Below, piece by piece: positions 33,841 through 42,117 of a stretch of 64,000 nucleotides of DNA; the first letter of the stretch is position 1, and each line of letters begins with the position of its first letter. Made by a program: the position numbers and the translations under genes. The DNA is taken from positions 62,001-126,000 of the forward strand of contig DASRFD010000150.1 of the NCBI GenBank assembly GCA_035651715.1. The letters run 5' to 3'. The notes under the pieces were generated by a model, which saw nothing but the letters and a program-made list of their open reading frames with translations, had not been told where the DNA came from and did not search any database. Origin of the DNA: Nevskia sp035651715 (GTDB lineage: Bacteria > Pseudomonadota > Gammaproteobacteria > Nevskiales > Nevskiaceae).

Positions 33841-34647
33841 TCAGCCGACGGTGCCGTCGAGTGGCGAGGAGGCCGAGGCGTAGCGCCGGCGCGGCATGCG
33901 CCCGGCGCGGAAGGCCTCGCGGCCGGCGATGATGGCATGGCGCATGGCGCTGGCCATCAGCACCGGATCGCGGGCCTCGGCGATGGCGGTGTTCATAAGC
34001 ACGCCGTCGCAGCCCAGCTCCATGGCGATGGCCGCGTCCGAGGCGGTGCCGACGCCGGCGTCCACCAGGATCGGCACCCGGGCGTTCTCGACGATGCTGA
34101 GGATGTTGTAGCGGTTCTGCACCCCCAGGCCCGAGCCGATCGGCGCCGCCAGCGGCATCACCGCGACACAGCCCAGGTCCTCCAGGCGCTTGGCGATGAT
34201 CGGGTCGTCGCTGGTATAGACCATCACCTCGAACCCCTCCTTCACCAGCTGCCCGGCCGCCGCGAGGGTCGCGGTCACGTCCGGGAACAGGGTCTTCTGG
34301 TCGCCCAGCACTTCGAGCTTGACCAGCTTGTGCCCGTCCAGCAGCTCGCGGGCCAGGCGGCAGGTGCGCACCGCGTCGTCGGCGGTGTAGCAGCCGGCGG
34401 TGTTCGGCAGGATGGTGTAGCGGTCCGGCGGCAGCACTTCGAGCAGGTTGGGCTCGCCCGGTTTCTGCCCGATATTGGTGCGGCGGATCGCCACGGTGAC
34501 GATCTCCGCGCCGCTGGCCTCGACCGCGCTGCGGGTCTGGTCCAGGTCCCGGTATTTGCCGGTGCCCACCAGCAGGCGGGAAGCGTAGGAACGGCCGGCG
34601 ATGGTCAGGCGGTCTTGCAGGTTTTGCGTGGCTTCGGGTCGGGTCAT
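33841..34647 (-). CDS. thiG: Thiazole synthase ThiG
   Basis: A 268-residue (beta/alpha)8-barrel enzyme that builds the thiazole phosphate of thiamine from DXP, dehydroglycine and ThiS thiocarboxylate. It shows SRLLVGTGKY, VTVAIRRTNIGQ, the imine-forming lysine region KLVKLEVLGDQKTLFPD, MPLAAPIGSGLGV and DAGVGTASDAA. The ATG at 34647 is favoured; an earlier frame opening at 34713 overlaps thiS. No THI box is visible upstream of the thiS–thiG pair. Confidence 0.96.
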   Translation of the reverse strand: MTRPEATQNLQDRLTIAGRSYASRLLVGTGKYRDLDQTRSAVEASGAEIVTVAIRRTNIGQKPGEPNLLEVLPPDRYTILPNTAGCYTADDAVRTCRLARELLDGHKLVKLEVLGDQKTLFPDVTATLAAAGQLVKEGFEVMVYTSDDPIIAKRLEDLGCVAVMPLAAPIGSGLGVQNRYNILSIVENARVPILVDAGVGTASDAAIAMELGCDGVLMNTAIAEARDPVLMASAMRHAIIAGREAFRAGRMPRRRYASASSPLDGTVG

Positions 34648-34705
34648 TGCGGTCAATCCAGTGTGGCAGCCGGGCCGCGGGGGCGGGACGGCCGTTCGAG
34701 ACGGT

Positions 34706-34906
34706 TCACCCACCGCCGATGGCGCGGACGATCTCGGCGCGGTCGCCCGGGTTCAGGCGCACCTCGGGCCAGCGGCTGCGCGGCACGATGTCGCCGTTCA
34801 GCTCGATCGCCAGGCGCTGTCCGCCCAGGCGCAGCTCGGCCACCAGCTGCGCCAGGCTGAGGCCCTCGGAGACGCTGGCGCTTTCGCCGTTGACGACGAT
34901 CTGCAT
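34706..34906 (-). CDS. thiS: Sulfur carrier protein ThiS
   Basis: A 66-residue ubiquitin-like carrier that starts MQIVVNGE and ends IGGG, the C-terminal glycines being the site of adenylation and thiocarboxylate formation. It is first of thiS–thiG–trmB. A candidate −10 box TAGAAT lies on this strand at 34934–34939, but no −35 box matches. Divergent from tRNA-Gly. Confidence 0.93.
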   Translation of the reverse strand: MQIVVNGESASVSEGLSLAQLVAELRLGGQRLAIELNGDIVPRSRWPEVRLNPGDRAEIVRAIGGG

Positions 34907-35006
34907 GGCTTTCGAAGCGGTGGATGGAGTTGCATTCTACTCCACCACCCGGCGGTGCCTGCCGGGCGGCAATCGTTTAAACTTTCCTGGCCTTAACAGG
35001 CCTCGA

Positions 35007-35080
35007 GCGGGTGTAGTTCAATGGTAGAACTGCAGCTTCCCAAGCTGCTAACGTGGGTTCGATTCCCATCACCCGCTCCA
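35007..35080 (+). tRNA. tRNA-Gly (CCC anticodon)
   Basis: A complete cloverleaf can be folded by eye: acceptor stem GCGGGTG/CACCCGC, anticodon stem GCAGC/GCTGC with loop TTCCCAA (anticodon CCC at 35039–35041), T arm with GGTTCGATTCC and an encoded CCA end at 35078–35080. It reads GGG codons. It is a single tRNA, not part of a visible cluster. Confidence 0.95.
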
Positions 35081-35137
35081 CTTTCCCTGCGGTAATTGCC
35101 GACTGGCCGGGTCCGCGGCGCGGCCCGACGTGGCTCG

Positions 35138-35158
35138 CGCCCTGCCGGGGGCGTTTTT
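35138..35158 (+). terminator. Intrinsic terminator after tRNA-Gly
   Basis: A CGCCC/GGGCG stem with a TGCCGG loop is directly followed by TTTTT, 58 bases after the tRNA end. The stem is only five pairs but all GC, and the T run makes this a good candidate. Confidence 0.55.
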
Positions 35159-35605
35159 CCGCCGGGGCTAACTCGGCTCCCGCCGATGGGTCTACTTGCA
35201 AGCGCCTGGTCCCTCCAGCCTGCGCGCGTTCACACCCCCCCGGAACCTGACCTTTCGAGCGTAACCCGGCCGGGTTTTGGGCCTTGCCGGCCACCGCGCC
35301 CCGGCCATCCTGAGCCGTGACCCAGGTCCCGGCATCCGCCCGGAGCGCGGCTTGCCGCCGACCGCCCGGGTTCCTGGCCCGTACTTTGCTCCAAGAAGTG
35401 CAAATAACTTTCTCTTTTTACAGCGAAGTCAGTTACACTCGGTGCAAAGATGCAGGTACGTGCGAGTTCCGGGCTGAGGGGGAAATGCGGTCAGCCAGTA
35501 CGCAGGTAGCGCCTCCTCCCGCGGGATCACGAAAAATTCATCAGGGCCGGGTATCCGTAATGGGGTACTTGGGAGTTGCACAATAAACTTAGGGAAGTCG
35601 TGCCC
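35159..35605 (+). promoter_or_regulatory. Long non-coding leader region upstream of the OmpA-type gene
   Basis: About 450 bases hold no convincing gene. Short open frames exist on the + strand (for example 35317–35586) but show no codon bias or family likeness. The stretch 35400–35440 is much richer in A/T than its surroundings and contains a possible −10 (TACACT at 35434–35439) without a clear −35. If used, it would give a 5' leader of about 160 bases for the porin mRNA. Confidence 0.45.
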
Positions 35606-36727
35606 ATGCGCATCCGTCTAACTCCGATCGCAGCTGCTGTGCTGGCGATGGTCTCCGCCGCGGCCGTTGCCGACGATTCGTCTTCGCCCAGCGTCAACAC
35701 CCAGGAGGGCCTGGCATACAGCGACTACGTCGCCTTCATGCCCGGCTTCTTCAAGCCGGACAAGGGCCGCTTCGCCCCCAACCTCGACCGCGGCGTCCAG
35801 GGCACGGGCTTTTCCTTCACCTTCCTCTACGGCAACCAGTTCAGCGAGCACTGGTCGCTGGAAGGCAACGTGATCGGCTCCACGCTGGAGACCTGTAACG
35901 ACTGCGGCACCAACTTCTACCAGTGGGGCGGCATGATCGACGTCGCCTACAGCCTGTGGGACCGGCGCAAGGCCACCGTGACGCCGTTCGTCTTCGGCGG
36001 CATCGGCGCCATGTACAACGACGTGATCCCGCGCGACAAGCAGGCCACCAGCTTCAACGGCGAGGCCGGGCTGGGCCTGGTGACCAAGGAGCTGTACCAC
36101 GGCATCCGCCTGCGCGCCCAGGCCCAGTACATCCACGACACCTTCGAGGACGGCTACAACGACTACCGCGCCTCGATCGGCATCGAAGTGCCGCTGGGCC
36201 GCGTGGTGGAGCACGTGGTCGAAGTGCCGGCGCCGATGCCCCCGGTGATGACCCCGCTGGCCAAGGAAATCCCGCGGCCCTGGGTGGACAGCGACGGCGA
36301 CGGCGTGGACGACGAGCACGACCTGTGCCCCAACACGCCGCATGGCCTGAAGGTCGACGCCCACGGTTGCGTCATCCCCGGCCAGCAGATCGAGCTCAAC
36401 GGCGTGACCTTCGAGTTCAACAAGGCGCGCCTGATGGTCAATGCGCAGACCATCCTCGACACCATCGCGCCGGCCTTCACCGGCCAGCCGAACCTGCGGG
36501 TCGAGATCGCCGGCCACACCGACAGCATCGGCAGCGCCGCCGCCAACCTCAAGCTGTCGCAGGCGCGTGCGGAAGCGGTGCGCAATTACCTGATCAGCCG
36601 CGGCGCCAAGCCCGAGCAGGTCAGCGCCAGGGGTTACGGCAAGACCCAGCCGCTGATCAGCCCGGAGCGTACCGCCGAGGACCGCGAGCGTAACCGTCGC
36701 GTCGAATTCAGGATTCTGGAAAAGTAA
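35606..36727 (+). CDS. OmpA-family outer-membrane protein
   Basis: A 373-residue porin-like protein. A signal peptide ends near AVA-D. Residues about 25–200 form an eight-strand barrel of OmpA/OprF type (alternating aromatic strands such as GFSFTFLYGN, PFVFGGIGAMYN, YRASIGIEVPL). A calcium-binding thrombospondin type 3 repeat (DSDGDGVDDEHDLCPNTPHG) follows near residue 230. The C-terminal OmpA peptidoglycan-binding domain (about 265–373) has the GHTDSIGS and LSQARAEAVRNYLISRG motifs. The ATG at 35606 has AGGGA ten bases before it. It is followed 28 bases later by the Ser-linker lipoprotein gene. Confidence 0.93.
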   Translation: MRIRLTPIAAAVLAMVSAAAVADDSSSPSVNTQEGLAYSDYVAFMPGFFKPDKGRFAPNLDRGVQGTGFSFTFLYGNQFSEHWSLEGNVIGSTLETCNDCGTNFYQWGGMIDVAYSLWDRRKATVTPFVFGGIGAMYNDVIPRDKQATSFNGEAGLGLVTKELYHGIRLRAQAQYIHDTFEDGYNDYRASIGIEVPLGRVVEHVVEVPAPMPPVMTPLAKEIPRPWVDSDGDGVDDEHDLCPNTPHGLKVDAHGCVIPGQQIELNGVTFEFNKARLMVNAQTILDTIAPAFTGQPNLRVEIAGHTDSIGSAAANLKLSQARAEAVRNYLISRGAKPEQVSARGYGKTQPLISPERTAEDRERNRRVEFRILEK

Positions 36728-36755
36728 TCAGAGCCCAGGCTCAGGAAAAGTCATC

Positions 36756-39101
36756 ATGAACGGCATCATCAAGTTGGGTATCTCCTCGCGCGGCGTCGCC
36801 GCGCTCCTGCTCACCGCCGCGCTGGGCCTGGCGGGCTGCCATGCCAATGGCGGCAACTTCAACGGCGGCGGCGGCGGCAGCGGCGGCGCCTCGTCGGGCG
36901 CTTCCTCGGGTGCGTCGGGCGCGTCGAGCGGCGCATCCTCGGGCGCCTCTAGCGGCGCCTCCTCCGGCGCCAGCAGCGGCGCTTCCTCCGGCGCCAGCAG
37001 CAGCAGCGGCGCTTCCTCCTCGTCGTCCGGCTCGTCCAGCGGCGGACCCACCGACAACGGCGGCGTCACGATCAAGCTGGTGCCCTCGTCGGTCGTCCCG
37101 AACCAGGCCTTCAACCTGATCTACACCGGCCCGCGCGTCCAGAACGCCTCCACGGTGTGCGTCGCCAGCAACAGCGCCGGCGATTCCAAGTGGATCGGCA
37201 CGGTGCCCCCCGCGGGCGGCACGGTGCCGATGACGGCGCCGGCGACGCCCGACGTCTACATCTACGCCATCGCCTGCACCACCAACGGCCAGACCTTCAC
37301 CGCCGCGGCGCAGCTGAACGACGGCGTGAGCCCGCCCGCCAACGGCGGCGTGAGCCTGAAGGTGGTGCCGAACTCGGTGCACCCGAACGACGGATTCACC
37401 CTGTTCTACACGGGCACGACCACGGTCGACTCCACCAGCACCTGCGCCGCCAACAACACCGCGGCCGATCCCAAGTGGCTAGGCTCGCAGGGGGTCTTCG
37501 GCGGCTCGGTGGCGCTGACGGCGCCGGCGGTGCCGAACATCTACACCTACTCGGTCGTCTGCACCACCGACAACAACGCCTTCGCCGCCTCGGACAAGCT
37601 GTTCGACGGCGTGCCCAAGCCGACGGATTGCGGCGTCTCCTTCAACGGCCAGGCGGTGTCGACGCTGAACCTGCTCGAGCCGACGGCGGTGGTTTCGCCC
37701 GTCACCACCGGCATCACGGTGGAAGCCGGGGTGTTCCAGCCCAACAACATCGTCGACCAGGATCCGAACGACTTCACCATCCTCAACCTGCCGGTCGGCC
37801 TGCTCGGCGGCAGCGTTGGCGCGAAGGTGACGGATACGACGCAGACCTACCCGGCCGGCACCCTGGCGGGCTTCGAGATCTCGCGTCCGGGCGATGACGG
37901 CCTGCTGACCCTGAGCCTGCTGCAGGACATCAGCGTCAGCACCCTGCTCGACGGCGTTCCGGCGGACACCGCCGGCGCCAGCGGCGGCTCGGCGCTGCAG
38001 CTCGACATCCTGAGCCTGCTGGCCAGCCCGAACCGCTCGTTCATCGGCTTCGTCACCACCAAGCCGTTCAACGCGATCCAGGTCAACAGCGGCGGACTGG
38101 TTTCGGCCCTGCAGCAGACCGACGTCTACCAGGCCTGCGTCAGCACCAAGGTGCTGAACTCCTCCAGCTCCAGCAGCTCGGGCGGCAGCTCGTCCTCGTC
38201 CTCCAGCTCGAGCAGCGGCGGCTCCTCGTCGAGCAGCAGCTCCTCCTCGGGCGGCTCGAGCAGCAGTTCGTCGAGCGGCGGCGCCCTGCCGCTGGGCACG
38301 GCCTCGGTGAGCGTCTGGCCGAATCCGGTGGCCGCGGGCGGCAGCTTCACGCTGACCTACACGCTGCCGGTGGGCATCAGCTGCACCGCCAGCAACACCG
38401 CCGGCCTGGTGGGCTGGACCGGCACCGCGTTCTCCGGCTCCGGCACGGTGACCCTGACCGCGCCGGCCACGCCGAACATCTACGCCTTCGGCCTGAGCTG
38501 CGGCACACCTCCGCTGGGCAGCAGCGCGACCGCCCAGGCCAACCTGTATGTCGGCCTGGCGGCACCGGTGAAGGCGGATTGCGGGGTCAACAGCGGCGGC
38601 ACCGCGGTGCCGACGGTGGGCTTCACCGACGCCGACACCAGCGTGGCGACCACCAGCAGCGGCGCCCTGACCTGCCTGGACTGCCAGGTGAGCCAGCCCG
38701 CGAACGCGGTGAACTCGGACCTGAGCAACTACGCCTACATGGACAAGACCGTGGCGCTGCTGTCCATGAACAACCAGAGCCTGACGCTCAACCACAACGC
38801 CACCATCGACGCCGGCCACACCGTGGGCTTCGTGGTCTCCAACCCGACCCAGGTGCTGACCCTGGCGCTGCTGAATGGCCTCACCGTCGACACGCTGCTC
38901 AACGGCGTGACGCAGGACAGCGCCAGCAACAGCGGCTTCCTGCAGCTGGATCTGCTGCAGCTGCTCGGCAATCCGAGCCAGGCCTTCCTCGGCCTGACCG
39001 CCACCAAGCCGTTCAACCAGGTGCAGATCAACACCAATGCCACCCTGGCCCAGGCGATCGGCGAGCTGGACGTGTATCAGGCCTGCGTCACGACGCCCTG
39101 A
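36756..39101 (+). CDS. Modular lipoprotein with Gly/Ser/Ala and poly-Ser linkers, function unknown
   Basis: A 781-residue lipoprotein (lipobox LAGC, Cys28) that I cannot place in a named family. After the lipid anchor comes a Gly/Ala/Ser spacer (32–97). Then follow two similar beta-rich modules A1 (about 101–190) and A2 (196–290), each with two cysteines and a P(D/N)xY motif, and a module B1 (291–465) starting DCGV and ending DVYQAC. A second poly-Ser linker (about 468–509) leads to A3 (about 514–605) and B2 (608–781), which again starts DCGV and ends DVYQAC. The cysteine pairs suggest disulfides and periplasmic or surface exposure. It lies 28 bases after the OmpA-type gene and probably shares its transcript, ending at a strong terminator. 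Surface display or adhesion is only a guess. Confidence 0.82.
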   Translation: MNGIIKLGISSRGVAALLLTAALGLAGCHANGGNFNGGGGGSGGASSGASSGASGASSGASSGASSGASSGASSGASSGASSSSGASSSSSGSSSGGPTDNGGVTIKLVPSSVVPNQAFNLIYTGPRVQNASTVCVASNSAGDSKWIGTVPPAGGTVPMTAPATPDVYIYAIACTTNGQTFTAAAQLNDGVSPPANGGVSLKVVPNSVHPNDGFTLFYTGTTTVDSTSTCAANNTAADPKWLGSQGVFGGSVALTAPAVPNIYTYSVVCTTDNNAFAASDKLFDGVPKPTDCGVSFNGQAVSTLNLLEPTAVVSPVTTGITVEAGVFQPNNIVDQDPNDFTILNLPVGLLGGSVGAKVTDTTQTYPAGTLAGFEISRPGDDGLLTLSLLQDISVSTLLDGVPADTAGASGGSALQLDILSLLASPNRSFIGFVTTKPFNAIQVNSGGLVSALQQTDVYQACVSTKVLNSSSSSSSGGSSSSSSSSSSGGSSSSSSSSSGGSSSSSSSGGALPLGTASVSVWPNPVAAGGSFTLTYTLPVGISCTASNTAGLVGWTGTAFSGSGTVTLTAPATPNIYAFGLSCGTPPLGSSATAQANLYVGLAAPVKADCGVNSGGTAVPTVGFTDADTSVATTSSGALTCLDCQVSQPANAVNSDLSNYAYMDKTVALLSMNNQSLTLNHNATIDAGHTVGFVVSNPTQVLTLALLNGLTVDTLLNGVTQDSASNSGFLQLDLLQLLGNPSQAFLGLTATKPFNQVQINTNATLAQAIGELDVYQACVTTP
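36856..37047 (+). repeat. Low-complexity Gly-Ala-Ser coding repeat
   Basis: Tandem 9–12-base units of the type GGC-GCN-TCN-TCN encode (G-A-S-S)n. Serine codons alternate between TCN and AGC, so the DNA repeat is imperfect, which would reduce slippage. A related poly-Ser tract lies at 38158–38280 in the same gene. Confidence 0.8.
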
Positions 39102-39118
39102 TCCGGCTGTAGGGCTTT

Positions 39119-39160
39119 AAAAAAGCCCGGCCCGTCGCGAGACGGGCCGGGCTTTTTCTT
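39119..39160. terminator. Strong bidirectional intrinsic terminator
   Basis: A perfect 12-base GC stem (39125–39136 with 39141–39152, loop GCGA) is flanked by six A on the left and TTTTTCTT on the right. It lies between the convergent lipoprotein gene and ohr, and can stop transcription from both sides. Confidence 0.95.
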
Positions 39161-39209
39161 TGCGCGAAGCGGCGGCGGGGAAAGCGCCGTGTCCGCCGCG
39201 GGGACCGCC

Positions 39210-39641
39210 TCAGGCAGCGCGGGTCGTCAGCGTCACTTCGACGTTGTTGCGGGTGGCGTTGGAGTAGGGGCAGACCTCGTGGGCCTTGGCCACCAGCTTC
39301 TCCGCTTCGGCCTGGCCGATACCGCTGACGGTCACCTCCAGCGCCACCTTGAGGCCGAAACCGCCCTCCGAGCGCGTGCCGATGCCGACGGCGGCGTCGA
39401 CCCGGACGGCGGTGACCGGCAGCTTCATCTGCTTGGCGACGAAGTCGGTGGCGCTGCCGAAGCAGGCGGCGTAGCCGGCGCCGAACAGGTCTTCGGGCGT
39501 GGTGGTGCCGGGCTTGCCCGGGCCGCCCATGGCCTTGGGTACGGACAGGTCGACCGAAACGATGCCGTCGGACGAGGCCGTATGGCCGTTGCGGCCGCCG
39601 GTGGAAGTGGCGTGGGCGGTATAGAGGATGTTGAGGGACAT
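39210..39641 (-). CDS. ohr: Organic hydroperoxide resistance protein Ohr
   Basis: A 143-residue thiol peroxidase of the Ohr/OsmC family, which reduces organic hydroperoxides with lipoylated partners. The two catalytic cysteines are C60 (AACFGSA) and C124 (EVCPYSNATR), and the early arginine lies in GGRNGH. The pattern fits Ohr rather than OsmC. The ATG at 39641 has AAGGAAG upstream. No OhrR regulator is adjacent. Transcription ends at the bidirectional terminator. Confidence 0.92.
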   Translation of the reverse strand: MSLNILYTAHATSTGGRNGHTASSDGIVSVDLSVPKAMGGPGKPGTTTPEDLFGAGYAACFGSATDFVAKQMKLPVTAVRVDAAVGIGTRSEGGFGLKVALEVTVSGIGQAEAEKLVAKAHEVCPYSNATRNNVEVTLTTRAA

Positions 39642-39811
39642 GCGGGCTTCCTTTTCCTTGAGCGGGAAAAACAGCCTGCGCCCGCATGCCGCTTTGCGCA
39701 AGCGCGGCGACAGCTGCCGCCGCACGCAAGGACCGGGAAACGCAACCCGCGCAAGGAGATGCCGGGGCTGGCCGCCGTTCGCGCTGCCGGCGCCCCTCGT
39801 GTGAATGCGGT

Positions 39812-41176
39812 TCAGCCCTGCTCCGGCGGCGTGCCCTCCTCCTCGCCCTCGCCCGACTCGAACAAGGCCTGCTGGCGCAGCGCCTCCGGCAGCTGCTTGC
39901 CGGCCTTCGCGCCGAGTTTTTTCAGCAGCTCGATCTTGCGCACCACGTTGCCGGGGCCTTCCAGCAGCTTGCCGCGGGCGTCGACGTAAAGCTTGCCGGC
40001 CAGTTCGATGGCGTTGCCGAGGCGGCTCAGGTCCTGCTCGAAGCCGACGAATTTGTCGTAGAGCCGACCGGCCTCGTCGGCGATCTGCATCGCGTTGCGG
40101 TTCTGCCGCTCCACCTTCCACTGGTTGTCGATGGTCCGCAGCGTCGGCAGCAGGGTCGAGGGGCAGACCAGCCCGATGTTCTGGTCCAGCGCTTCCTGGT
40201 ACAGCTCGGGCGCGTTCTTCACCGCCTCGATGTAGGCCGCCTCGTTGGGCACGAACATCAACACGAAGTCGAGCGAGCCGAGGCCTTCGATGGCATGGTA
40301 GTTCTTGCCGCCCAGCTCGCGGATGTGGCTGCGCAGCGAGCTGATGTGGGCGGCCAGCGCGGCGGCTCGCTCGGCCTCGCCGGCGGCATCCACCAGGCGG
40401 GTGTAGGCGGTGAGCGAAACCTTGGAGTCGATGATGATGTCGCGCCCGCCGGGCAGGTGCACCACGGCGTCGGGCCGGTAGCGCTGGCCGGATTCGCTCT
40501 GGCCGCTGACCTGGGTCTGGTACTCGCGGTCCTTCTCCAGGCCGGACATCTCCAGGATGCGCTCCAGCACCAGCTCGCCCCAGGTGCCCTGGGTACGCAC
40601 ATTGCCGCGCAGCGCGCCGGCCAGGCTGCTGGTTTCGGCCGAGACCTGCTGGTTGAGCCGCGCCAGCTGCGCGATCTGCTCCTTCAGCGCGACGCGGTCG
40701 CGCGTCTCCGAATCGTAAGCCTGCTTCACCTGCTGCTCGAAGCCGGCGATCTTCTCGCGCAGCGGCTTGAGCACCTGCTCCAGGTTCTGCTGGTTCTGCT
40801 CGGTGAAACGGCGCGCCTTGTCCTCGAGAATCTCCTGCGACAGCTGCTTGAAGCGCAGCGTCATCTCCTCGCTGGCCTGCTGCAGCAGCTTCAGCTTGTC
40901 GACAGCGGCGCCGCGCTCCTGCTCCAGGGTCGCGCGCAGCACCGCGCGCTCGGATTCCGCCGCCGCCAGCTGGCCCCGCACCTGCTCGTGCGTGGCACGC
41001 AACGCCGCCAGTTCCTGCTCGCGCGCGGCCAGCGCCTGCGCGCGGGCCTCGGCGCCGGCTTGCGCCGCGGCGGTCAGGCTGCGCTGCCGCTCGATGGCGG
41101 CGCGGCCGGCCATCCAGGCCAGCAGGGCGCCGATCGCGGCGGCGAACAGGGCGGCGACAAGCAGGGAGGCATTCAT
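39812..41176 (-). CDS. rmuC: DNA recombination protein RmuC
   Basis: A 454-residue protein with an N-terminal membrane helix (LLVAALFAAAIGALLAWMAG), a long coiled coil (about 30–190) and the RmuC nuclease-like domain (about 190–400: RGNVRTQGTWGELVLERILE, YRPDAVVHLPGGRDIIIDSKVSL, VCPSTLLPTLRTI). RmuC limits DNA inversions at short repeats; the fold is related to restriction endonucleases. It is 41 bases downstream of the M24 peptidase gene on the same strand. Confidence 0.92.
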   Translation of the reverse strand: MNASLLVAALFAAAIGALLAWMAGRAAIERQRSLTAAAQAGAEARAQALAAREQELAALRATHEQVRGQLAAAESERAVLRATLEQERGAAVDKLKLLQQASEEMTLRFKQLSQEILEDKARRFTEQNQQNLEQVLKPLREKIAGFEQQVKQAYDSETRDRVALKEQIAQLARLNQQVSAETSSLAGALRGNVRTQGTWGELVLERILEMSGLEKDREYQTQVSGQSESGQRYRPDAVVHLPGGRDIIIDSKVSLTAYTRLVDAAGEAERAAALAAHISSLRSHIRELGGKNYHAIEGLGSLDFVLMFVPNEAAYIEAVKNAPELYQEALDQNIGLVCPSTLLPTLRTIDNQWKVERQNRNAMQIADEAGRLYDKFVGFEQDLSRLGNAIELAGKLYVDARGKLLEGPGNVVRKIELLKKLGAKAGKQLPEALRQQALFESGEGEEEGTPPEQG

Positions 41177-41217
41177 CGGCCGATTTTAGGCGGCCGGCGC
41201 CCCGCTCCGCGAGCCGC

Positions 41218-41901
41218 TCAGCCGATGGTGAGCAGCTCTTCGTAAAAGGCGCCGATCCGGCGGCGCCGGTCGACGAAATGGATCTCCAGGATCCAGTGCC
41301 GCTCGCGCCCCAGCGGATCGAGCCCGCGCATCGGCGTGTGGTTGCCTGCGTCGGCCCAGGCCACCGCCGGGTCCACCGGCAATGACTTGTGCGGGAATTC
41401 GCCGATCAGGTGCGCCGCCAGCTTGCCGCCGAACTCCCAGCGGCCCTGCCGCGCCAGCTCGCGGACGTGGGCATACAGCTCGCTGCCGGTGATGCGCGGG
41501 CGCTCCTGGAAGTACCGCTTGGCGGCGGCAAAGGCGGCGGCCGCGTCGTCGCGCAGGCGCAGCTTGTGCGGATCCCGACCCAGCACGTAGGTGCGGCCGA
41601 AGTCCGCCTCCCAGGCCTCGAACACCGGGCCCAGGTCGACGAACAGGATGTCGTCCTCGCCCACGGTCAGGTCCGGCGGGTTCTCGTCGTAAGGCGCCAG
41701 CGTATTCGGCCCGGCGCGCACGATGCGCTTGTGCCAGTTCTGCTCGACGCCGAACTCGCGCCGCCCGAGCTCGGCGATGTCGCGGGTCAGCTGCAATTCG
41801 GTGATGCCGGGGCGGATCAGGCTTTCGATGCGCGAGAACAGGGCCGCAGCCTTGCGCTGCGCCTCGAGCAGCGCGGCAACGCGCTCGGCTTCGGAGAGCA
41901 T
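41218..41901 (-). CDS. M24 family metallopeptidase-like protein
   Basis: A 227-residue protein with the pita-bread fold pattern of methionine aminopeptidase/Xaa-Pro peptidase relatives: AGPNTLAPYDENPPDLTVGEDDILFVDLGPVFEAWEADFGRTYVLG (first Asp metal ligands), HLIGEFPHKSLP, and a final ILEIHFVD. It is shorter than PepP or PepQ. The peptidase activity and substrate are inferred. The ATG at 41901 is the likely start. It is the first gene before rmuC. Confidence 0.72.
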   Translation of the reverse strand: MLSEAERVAALLEAQRKAAALFSRIESLIRPGITELQLTRDIAELGRREFGVEQNWHKRIVRAGPNTLAPYDENPPDLTVGEDDILFVDLGPVFEAWEADFGRTYVLGRDPHKLRLRDDAAAAFAAAKRYFQERPRITGSELYAHVRELARQGRWEFGGKLAAHLIGEFPHKSLPVDPAVAWADAGNHTPMRGLDPLGRERHWILEIHFVDRRRRIGAFYEELLTIG

Positions 41902-42047
41902 GGCGGGTCCGTGGTCGACAGGGGCTGTATTAAAGCAGAACCGCAGGCCGCGGCGGCACACCCCCGGAACCGGCCGGCCGCTGATACATCTTTTATTTCA
42001 GGTACCTGCCCATGGCGAAGCGCGCCGGAAGGCAGCGGCGCTTGCTT

Positions 42048-42076
42048 TTGCCAATTTGTTTATTTAATTTGTTAAT
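42048..42076 (+). promoter_or_regulatory. Candidate sigma-70 promoter upstream of the TetR gene
   Basis: TTGCCA (42048–42053) and GTTAAT (42071–42076) are separated by 17 bases, in an AT-rich patch that stands out from the GC-rich surroundings. Transcription would begin near 42083. This fits a TetR start at 42118 better than the ATG at 42088. Confidence 0.5.
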
Positions 42077-42117
42077 TACTTTCACTAATGATCGGCCGCC
42101 TTGCGGCCAGGCAAGAC

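Noticed and set aside
34907..35006. Possible TPP riboswitch before thiS
   Set aside because: The gap is only 100 bases and contains no CTGAGA-type THI-box core on the thiS strand.
35505..35511. GGTAGCG, resembling part of the RfaH ops element
   Set aside because: Only the core seven bases match, the flanks do not, and the downstream gene is a porin, not a typical RfaH target.
35317..35586. An 89-codon open frame before the OmpA-type gene
   Set aside because: No ribosome site, mixed composition without domain, and it runs through the AT-rich promoter-like patch.
36856..37047. Repeated short units that at first look like a tandem or CRISPR-like array
   Set aside because: The units are 9–12 bases long, have no spacers and are in frame with a lipoprotein gene; they encode a Gly-Ala-Ser linker.
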